Assembly (NCBI GenBank): GCA_001970855.1
Contig: LSSN01005140.1
Coordinates: 1 to 14,442, forward strand
Reading direction: 5' to 3'
From: Smittium culicis
Taxonomy: Eukaryota; Kickxellomycota; Harpellomycetes; Harpellales; Legeriomycetaceae
Length of the DNA stretch: 14,442 nt
In this document: positions 8,726 to 14,442 of the stretch, one piece after another
Position numbering within the stretch: the first letter of the stretch is position 1
How the letters are laid out: every line of letters starts with the position of its first letter
Translations under genes and position numbers: made by a program
Notes under the pieces: generated by a model
What the model saw: only the letters and a program-made list of their open reading frames with translations
Databases searched by the model: none
Told to the model about the DNA's origin: nothing

Positions 8726-11700
8726 ATGACAATGGAAAATTCTGTCGATAATGCCAAACGAAAGAAAGATGGCGAAAATAGCGAAAATGATCAAGTAGAT
8801 ATAATGGATATTCATGGTATTTTTCTCCATCTTTACCCACTTAAGCTCTCTGGTTATTCTATGTATATATCATATGCTAGATTGATTTTAGGAATTTAAT
8901 AATATAGTATTAAAAATAAAAAGCCTTTTTTAATAATCTTTTTACAATTATTAAAAAACGCAAATCAAACCTTATTAGATAAGGGTAGCAAAGATCAAAA
9001 AGCTACAAGGTCAAGCACAAGAAAATCTACAAGAAATATATCGAAAAAATTGAAAAGTAGTGCTGAGTCCAAAATCAAAATACTAAATGGTTCAAGCTAC
9101 GATGAAAACAAATACGAAAACATCAATTCTTCAGTTATCGATAAAACGCCCTCATCAAATTCGTCAATTGATGTTGATATCTTATCAAACACCTCTCAAA
9201 CTCTTACACCCGAAAAGCAAACTGATATCAAATCTAATATTTCTAAATCTAAAAAACCAAATTCAAGGACCCCTGCAAAAAAAGCTGCACAATCTAAAAA
9301 AAACGAATCTACTAGTTCATCCAAAAAAAAATCATCCAGCTCTAGCTCCAATAGAAGCAAAAAATCTACAAAAAAATCTTCAGTTAGCCCCAAGCATGAG
9401 AGTAGAGTTCTTTCAAAAGCCGAAGAGGAAGAGCTCAGCAGCGCACTTATTGCCCAGCTACTTGCAGCTGATAATGATTCCATCGACTCGAGTTATTTTA
9501 AACAAGCTGATAGTGATTATGAAGAAAATTACTACGATGAATACTTTGCTGATGGAAAATCAAAATCAGCTAGAAATTACGAAAGCGAGTATGAAGACGA
9601 CGACTCAGAACATTTTGATGATGAATACGACCCGATCAAAGCGTATAATAAAAATTCAAGTTCTAAAAAACTCCCAAAAGGTTTATTTAATTTTCTAAGA
9701 TTTTCTTTTCTATTCCATTTATAGCTAGATAATTTTATTCTTTTTTCTCAATTGCGTGTTGATTTCATATCAAATTACTTTATATCTCAAAATAGGAAAA
9801 AAACAGAATAAACCACAGAAAACAAAAGAACATGTTTATACTTCGAATTCTGGATCTTCTGAATCAAAAAACACGAACGAAAATTCTTCAAATTCTCTAA
9901 ATACTAACTTTACCACTTGTGAAATTAATACGGATGGTCTTTCAAATGGCTATGATCTCAAAGCATCAAAATTGAGTGAACCGAATTCGATATCTGCTTC
10001 TGCTTTTAATGTCGGAGTTTATTCAGACCAAGAAGAAGCGCTTTTTTTAGAAGGATTAAATACTTACGGACGTGATTACCAAAAAGTAATTTAAATCGAT
10101 TATTTTGTTAATTTTGATTAAGTTAGTTATTACCAACTTGAAAACTAATACGTTATATATTTTTTTTAATATGTTAAAAAGATTTCTGAGCTTATGAAAA
10201 CACGCGAGTCAAAATCAATTAGATCTCATGCTCAAAAGCACTTTATTAAACTTTTTAGAGACAATTTACCCCTTCCCCCGAAAGTCGCAGAAAGTGGAAC
10301 TGGCTATACTTTGTCTGGTAAGCCATTGGACCCAAACAGTGCAGCTGCAAAGCCTTATCTATCCCATCTAGCTGAAATTGGTACTAGTAATGCCCAAAAT
10401 CAAGATGCTCTTAAAGTTGGTAAGTAATTTTTTGTTTACATTTACTTTTGTTTTCATTATTATCGTTTTAAATCAATGATAATACTTCAATATTAAGTAG
10501 TTTATAACAAATTACCAATCCAAAAATTGTTTTTTCTTTATCACCAATTTTGTATACTAAAAAAAGGGATAAATTATAAAAAAAAAGTTAAATCACATTT
10601 ATCCATTTTCCAGTAGATAATTCAGGAACTAATGATTCAAATTTCAACTCAAAGAACTCGAACAATTTCTCAAGCGTCGATTCTCCCGCAAATGAATTAC
10701 ACGATAAAAAACCTTTAAAGCAAAAAAATTTTGCTAAAAAGGAAAAGGCTGTTTCTAAGAAAGAGGATGAAGTTATAGCTAGTTCTTCGATCATTTCTGG
10801 TCCTACAGAATATTCGCTAATGAGACCAAAAAGAAATAAAGTTTCAACTAAATATAACAGCTCAGGATTTGAGAAAGAGTAAAATAAATACTTGATTTAC
10901 CCTATATTTGATTATACTTAATATATCTAATTTTACATTTCTTATTATTAGCTCTGATCCTCATGCTTTGGTTAAATGCTCTGCTTTTTCTGGCGAACCA
11001 GGTACTGGGAGTATCAACTCACAGCCCTTTAAATTGTTTGTTCACACTAATGCACAATTACTTATGGATCTACACTCACACCTGATGGAAACTGAAATTA
11101 TCGGGCTACTTGGGGGATCGTGGGACTCGAAAAATAGAGGTTTTTATTTTATGTTCTTTTTATAATTTCAGTATACTTTTTTAACCAATTGAAAGAACTA
11201 GTTCGATATACTCGTTTCTGGTACCTATTTAACTATTTTTTTTTTAATCGCTATTAATTATAATAGTCCTAACTGTCAAGCAGAGCTTCCCTTGCAAGGC
11301 GTTAGTTACGGATGACGACCATTTAAATGTAGAAATGGATCCTACAAGCGAATTTCTTGTTCGTCAGGAAATTGCCGATATGGATATGCGTGTTGTTGGC
11401 TGGTACCACTCACATCCATCGTTTTTACCAGATCCCTCAAATATCGATATTCAAAACCAAAACGCTTATCAAAAGCTTTTTATGGATAATGGGCTTTTTG
11501 AGCTAGATGAATTAAACTCGCATACTGACGGACAAAAGCCGCTTGAAAGCTCTTCTAATGTGTCAAACGATCCTGTAGTTAATATAGATACTAATTCACC
11601 AGAAATCCTTAATTCTGGTAAAAATATAATCAATGAAATTAGCATTGAAAAAAGGGACTCTGGATTCAAAAGTGATATTGGATATCTTAATGACGCTGAA

Positions 11701-12852
11701 ATTGATATTGATTCTGTAAAAGATGGAAATAACTTAATCAAGAACGCCTGTTTAGAATCTAGTATCTCAGAAATTAATAGCTCTACAAATAATTCAGTTA
11801 AAATCAAAGTATCGGAAGATATTGAAACTGGTGGAACCGACAAAGGTGCACCGTTTATTGGAGCAATTGTAGGCCCGTACGACCCAAAACTGCCCAAAAG
11901 TTTCTCTGTAATCAATTGGTTTATGGTAATATGCGAAAGTCTTAATGGAGCAAACAAACTTGTTCCAAAAAAATTAAATTTTGTTACGTTAAATGATGAC
12001 TTTATTCCAGAGTCACTTATTAATAAATCACAAGAGCTGATTGATTCATACTCAAATAGCACACATAGAATGAAATTTATGCGTGCTTGGAGATCTGGTA
12101 GTTCTGAGCTTAGGCTAACTAAATGTCTACTATCGCTTGCATACAGAATTCCTTGGATAGACCACGTTATCTTGGCTGATGCGTCTTACTCTTGCGAAAA
12201 TTCCGGTTCAACCCAAAAAAAAGTTAGTTCAAGCAATGAGAACCCAAATTATTATATGAGCTCAGATAGCGAGATTGAAAGTATCATGAATGATACAGAC
12301 ACTAGCCTAAAGAAACACAAACTGATTGTTGACGTCAAGGTAAACTCTATCAACAATGGTGAGAAACCAGAAAGTTTGCAGGACAACAGCAAAGATAAAT
12401 TTTCTAATAGTAGCTCCCCCAGAAATTATAAAAATTTAACTGAAGTGAATTTGAATGATGGCTGTATAAAAACAAACGAGCTTAAAGCTGAAGTTATACC
12501 TGAGCTACCAGATTCACAAACTGCTAAAAGTAATCATTCTGATACGCTAAAAAATTTTGTTCAAGGCTCATCTAACAAGAATCTGGGCTTGACTGAAAAT
12601 GACGAAAATGTTTCTGTTAATAGCAGCAGCGGATTGAGTAGCGTGGATATCGAGGGTCTTAATCCCAATATCGAAAATAACAAGTTGGATTTTGTAGTTT
12701 CAAAGCCTACAGAAACCTCAACTAATTTGAGCATTAGTGTCGAGAATGAAGTATCTATTGGCAAGAATAATGACAAGTCTAAATTGCCTGCATGGATAAC
12801 GTCAGTTCCATTTTTGAATCAAGTGCATGATTCTTTGATAAAGTGGAAATAA
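8726..12852 (+). CDS. MYSM1: MYSM1-like SANT-MPN histone H2A deubiquitinase
   Basis: Model: join(8726..8816, 8979..9680, 9796..10085, 10182..10419, 10614..10878, 10952..11139, 11267..12852), 1119 residues. MYSM1-type proteins are nuclear JAMM zinc proteases that remove ubiquitin from histone H2A. Residues 1-300 are disordered, with a Lys/Ser tract at about 115-170 and an acidic, Tyr-rich tract at 207-250. A SANT/Myb domain spans about 338-386 and carries SHAQKHF (376-382), typical of the SHAQKYF class. The MPN domain starts near 530 and has all catalytic positions: Glu577 in TEIIGLLGG, His639 and His641 of HSHP, Ser649 and Asp652 (HxH-x7-S-x2-D). An acidic insert fills about 664-782; the fold resumes at PFIGAIVGPYDP. 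A Ser/Asn-rich tail follows from about 904. There is no visible SWIRM domain, unlike animal MYSM1. A second ATG at 8732 has the better start context (A at -3, G at +4). All six introns keep frame. Confidence 0.88.
8817..8978 (+). other. Intron 1 of the MYSM1-like gene
   Basis: The donor is G|GTATTT and the acceptor TTATTAG, 162 nt. One base before and two after complete a GAT codon. The joined peptide runs from an acidic/basic exon 1 (ending VDIMDIH) into DKGSKDQKATRSS. Neither exon has a recognisable domain, so this junction is supported by phase and by the lack of an ATG at the start of exon 2. Confidence 0.7.
9681..9795 (+). other. Intron 2 of the MYSM1-like gene
   Basis: The donor is AAAAG|GTTTAT and the acceptor AAAATAG, 115 nt, phase 1 on both sides, giving a Gly codon. 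The junction lies in a lysine-rich stretch (KLPKG then KKQNKPQK), so composition is continuous across it. Reading through the intron would meet a stop at 9722. Confidence 0.8.
10086..10181 (+). other. Intron 3 of the MYSM1-like gene, inside the SANT domain
   Basis: The donor is GTAATT, a CTAATA branch-site candidate lies at 10145-10150, and the acceptor is TTAAAAAG; 96 nt, phase 0. Splicing joins YGRDYQK to ISELMKTR, restoring the normal run of a SANT/Myb repeat leading to SHAQKHF. This motif continuity makes the junction reliable even though the acceptor is A-rich. Confidence 0.9.
10420..10613 (+). other. Intron 4 of the MYSM1-like gene, with tandem CAGTAG acceptor
   Basis: The donor is the strong GTAAGT. 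The 3' end reads TTTTCCAGTAG, so cleavage after either CAG (10613) or TAG (10616) keeps frame; the products differ by one Val residue. Length is 194 or 197 nt. The first site follows the better pyrimidine tract and is used in the model. Confidence 0.85.
10879..10951 (+). other. Intron 5 of the MYSM1-like gene
   Basis: The donor is GTAAAA and the acceptor TTATTATTAG, with a CTAAT branch candidate about 25 nt before the end; 73 nt, the shortest here. It is phase 2, and GA plus C forms Asp. It joins the basic linker ending SSGFEK to SDPHALVKC, the entry to the MPN domain. Without splicing, translation stops at 10879-10881. Confidence 0.9.
11140..11266 (+). other. Intron 6 of the MYSM1-like gene, inside the MPN domain
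   Basis: The donor is GAG|GTTTTT and the acceptor TATAATAG, 127 nt, phase 1, giving Val. Splicing joins GGSWDSKNR to VLTVKQSFPCK, which is the expected continuation between the catalytic Glu segment and the HSHP segment of an MPN domain. Confidence 0.92.
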
Positions 12853-14067
12853 TTATATTTTCATTTTCTATTATTAATTTTAGTTATCAATATAAAGATA
12901 TATACTTACTCCTTTTTTTTTATTACTTTGAAAACTTGCTACTTTTGCCATTATATTTTTATCGCTCAAATAAATACAGGTTATTAATAATAATGGGTAT
13001 TCGTTTAGTTTAGCTAATAGAATATTATCAGCAATAAATCGATTCGAATGTGTGATACCTATAAAATGAAACTTTTCACCTTTATATCTTTTTATTTGCT
13101 AATAATTTTTTTATCCATTTTAGTGTCTTAATATAGCTTCACATGGATATCCATCAATGCCAATTCAATCAAAGCTAGAATAATAAAACGTGGTTTATTA
13201 TCAAGTATATGAAGTCTTAGAATCAATAAATTTTAAACCAGATAATATGGCTACTAAAAGTTTATGCTTTATCCGAATATTAGTATTTTACTAATAAAAA
13301 ATTTATAAACATGCATTAACAAAGATCGCTAAAAAGTTGTATCGCTATAGATTTATATGTTTGACAAAGTGATGAACCACTAAATTGAATATTTGGCTCA
13401 TTGAAATAAGAATTTATTAATAAAATAATAAATGTTTCAATATAAATTAATAAAGCTTCAATTCAATATAATAGAATCATTATTAGATAATACATAAATT
13501 TTTTTTGCATAAAAGTAGTGCCAGTCACTATAATACTATGTATCCTAAAAGATGGAATATAAGTTTTTTGAATAAAATATTGATCTATGGATAGTGAAAA
13601 AAGTATTTAAATACCATGCAAAACAACGCTATATATTTTTATAAGCATTTATTTTTATTTAAATTCATAAAAACGAATTCCAAAGTATAAGCCAGCAATA
13701 AGAGAAATAGGAATATACAACAAACTAAAAAAGTACATTTAAGGGTCCGAGAAATACTATAAAGTGCTTTAATAATAAAGTTCGATCGATATATATATTC
13801 AGTTATAAAAAGTATTGATTTCAAACGATATTTTATTACCACTATTTTCAATCAGCACAATCTAACTGCGCGTTTAGCAAATAGTTTAAAATAGCATATA
13901 TCTACGGATTAAGATCGAGTCATATACATAGGGATATTTTCATAGCTTTTGATTTCATCATAAGGTATAAACATAAAAATAAAAAACAAGCTGATAAAAA
14001 AATATCACAAAAGTCACAACTTGATATATCAAGATCCGTATTAAAAGAAAAATACTTGAGAAAAAAA
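12853..14067. other. Intergenic region between the deubiquitinase and secreted-protein genes
   Basis: About 1.2 kb of AT-rich DNA. It must hold the 3' end of the upstream gene and the promoter of the downstream one. Open frames on the minus strand (13639-13851 and 13920-14357) look like chance reading or antisense shadows. The + frame of the next gene is open back to 13885 but has no ATG before 14068. No RNA gene was recognised. Confidence 0.55.
12969..12974 (+). terminator. Candidate poly(A) signal AATAAA of the MYSM1-like gene
   Basis: AATAAA lies 117 nt after the stop codon at 12850-12852, a reasonable distance for a fungal 3' UTR. In such AT-rich sequence the motif alone is weak evidence. 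Confidence 0.35.
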
Positions 14068-14442
14068 ATGTTTAAAAGAAACGCAATAGTATCATATTTG
14101 GTTTTGGGATTGTTAGCTGTTGGTAGATCTGATGCGCTATCAGAAGAATACATATATTGTGTTGGTAATACGTGTGATAAGAGTCTTAGCAGCGAAGAGT
14201 GTACAAACAAATGTTCCAAGTACAATACCAATGACAATGATGCGTTGCTGACAATGAACTGTTTTGTGCTTTGTAAGCCACTAATGAATGAAGACAGCGA
14301 TAAAGTGTGCATCAAGACGTGCGTTGACTTTTTTAATAACCCGCCAACCGAGTACAAGAACCAAGGTCAGTTCAACGAGTTCAAGGATCAAGTAACATTT
14401 TCGCGCTTGCCTGACAGTGTTATAAATGTTGGATCTGTTAAT
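14068..14442 (+). CDS. Secreted eight-cysteine protein, 3' end missing
   Basis: The frame runs 125 codons to the window edge without a stop, so the C-terminus is missing. The N-terminus is a clear signal peptide: MFKRN, a hydrophobic core (AIVSYLVLGLLAVG) and a likely cleavage near residue 23 (RSDA|LS). The mature part has cysteines at 31, 36, 45, 49, 65, 69, 81 and 85: one Cys-x4-Cys pair and three Cys-x3-Cys pairs, all within 55 residues, separated by acidic, Asn-rich spacers. This suggests a small disulfide-bonded, probably helical module at the cell surface or outside the cell. After residue 90 the sequence lacks cysteine. I do not recognise the family and give no function. The start is the first ATG of the frame, has A at -3, and is fixed by the signal peptide. 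Confidence 0.75.
   Translation, partial: MFKRNAIVSYLVLGLLAVGRSDALSEEYIYCVGNTCDKSLSSEECTNKCSKYNTNDNDALLTMNCFVLCKPLMNEDSDKVCIKTCVDFFNNPPTEYKNQGQFNEFKDQVTFSRLPDSVINVGSVN

Noticed and set aside
8571..8840. 89-codon open frame on the minus strand
   Set aside because: It lies opposite exon 1 of the MYSM1-like gene, whose + strand reading fits a spliced model; the minus translation has no domain and no partner exons.
9087..9698. 203-codon + frame overlapping exon 2 of the deubiquitinase gene
   Set aside because: A shifted frame of a low-complexity Lys/Ser coding exon; it lacks links to the SANT and MPN exons.
11469..12062. 197-codon minus-strand frame opposite exon 7
   Set aside because: Antisense shadow of the MPN exon; the + strand carries the catalytic motifs.
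13366..13450. GTGATGA resembling a C box of a C/D snoRNA
   Set aside because: No D box (CTGA) or terminal stem at a suitable distance.
13920..14357. 145-codon minus-strand frame opposite the secreted protein
   Set aside because: The + strand reading gives a signal peptide and regular cysteines; the minus reading is a hydrophobic low-complexity shadow.

Overview
This is a eukaryotic, AT-rich window with short spliceosomal introns (73-197 nt, GT...AG, several with CTAAT/CTAATA-like branch sites). The proteins are rich in Ser, Asn and Lys. Gene content and architecture suggest a fungus, probably an early-diverging (zygomycete-grade) lineage rather than a yeast, because a SANT-MPN histone deubiquitinase of the MYSM1 type and a SHAQK-type Myb motif sit next to a fungal-looking Yta7/Abo1/ATAD2 protein. 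The lineage is an inference; no rRNA or other marker is present.

Layout. Positions 1-815 hold no gene I can support. Positions 816-1142 hold a decayed reading frame with two internal stops, possibly a transposon relic. Positions 1143-1545 are a pyrimidine-rich 5' region ending near a run of 12 C. Gene 1 (1546-6339, +, three exons in my model) encodes an ATAD2/Yta7/Abo1-like AAA+ chromatin ATPase. It has an intact first ATPase module, a degenerate second one and, at best, a very divergent bromodomain. Positions 6340-8725 are AT-rich intergenic DNA with a poly(A) signal, a 22-T run, a perfect hairpin and a possible piggyBac-type MITE. Gene 2 (8726-12852, +, seven exons) encodes a 1119-residue MYSM1-like protein with a SANT/Myb domain and an intact JAMM (MPN+) metalloprotease domain. 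It has no recognisable SWIRM domain, and the MPN fold is interrupted by an acidic insert of about 120 residues. Positions 12853-14067 are intergenic. Gene 3 (14068 to the window edge, +, incomplete) encodes a secreted protein with eight cysteines in four close pairs.

The two large genes are both chromatin factors read in the same direction. The Yta7/Abo1/ATAD2 family acts on histones H3-H4 and nucleosome density; MYSM1-type enzymes remove ubiquitin from histone H2A. A functional link is possible but only inferred from adjacency. Gene 3 is unrelated in type (cell surface or secreted).

The gene models were built by hand. For gene 2 all six introns preserve frame and the joined exons read through conserved motifs; the total coding length is 3360 nt, a multiple of three. 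For gene 1 the second intron is well supported. The first intron and its Ser/Asn-rich first exon are supported only by phase and composition.
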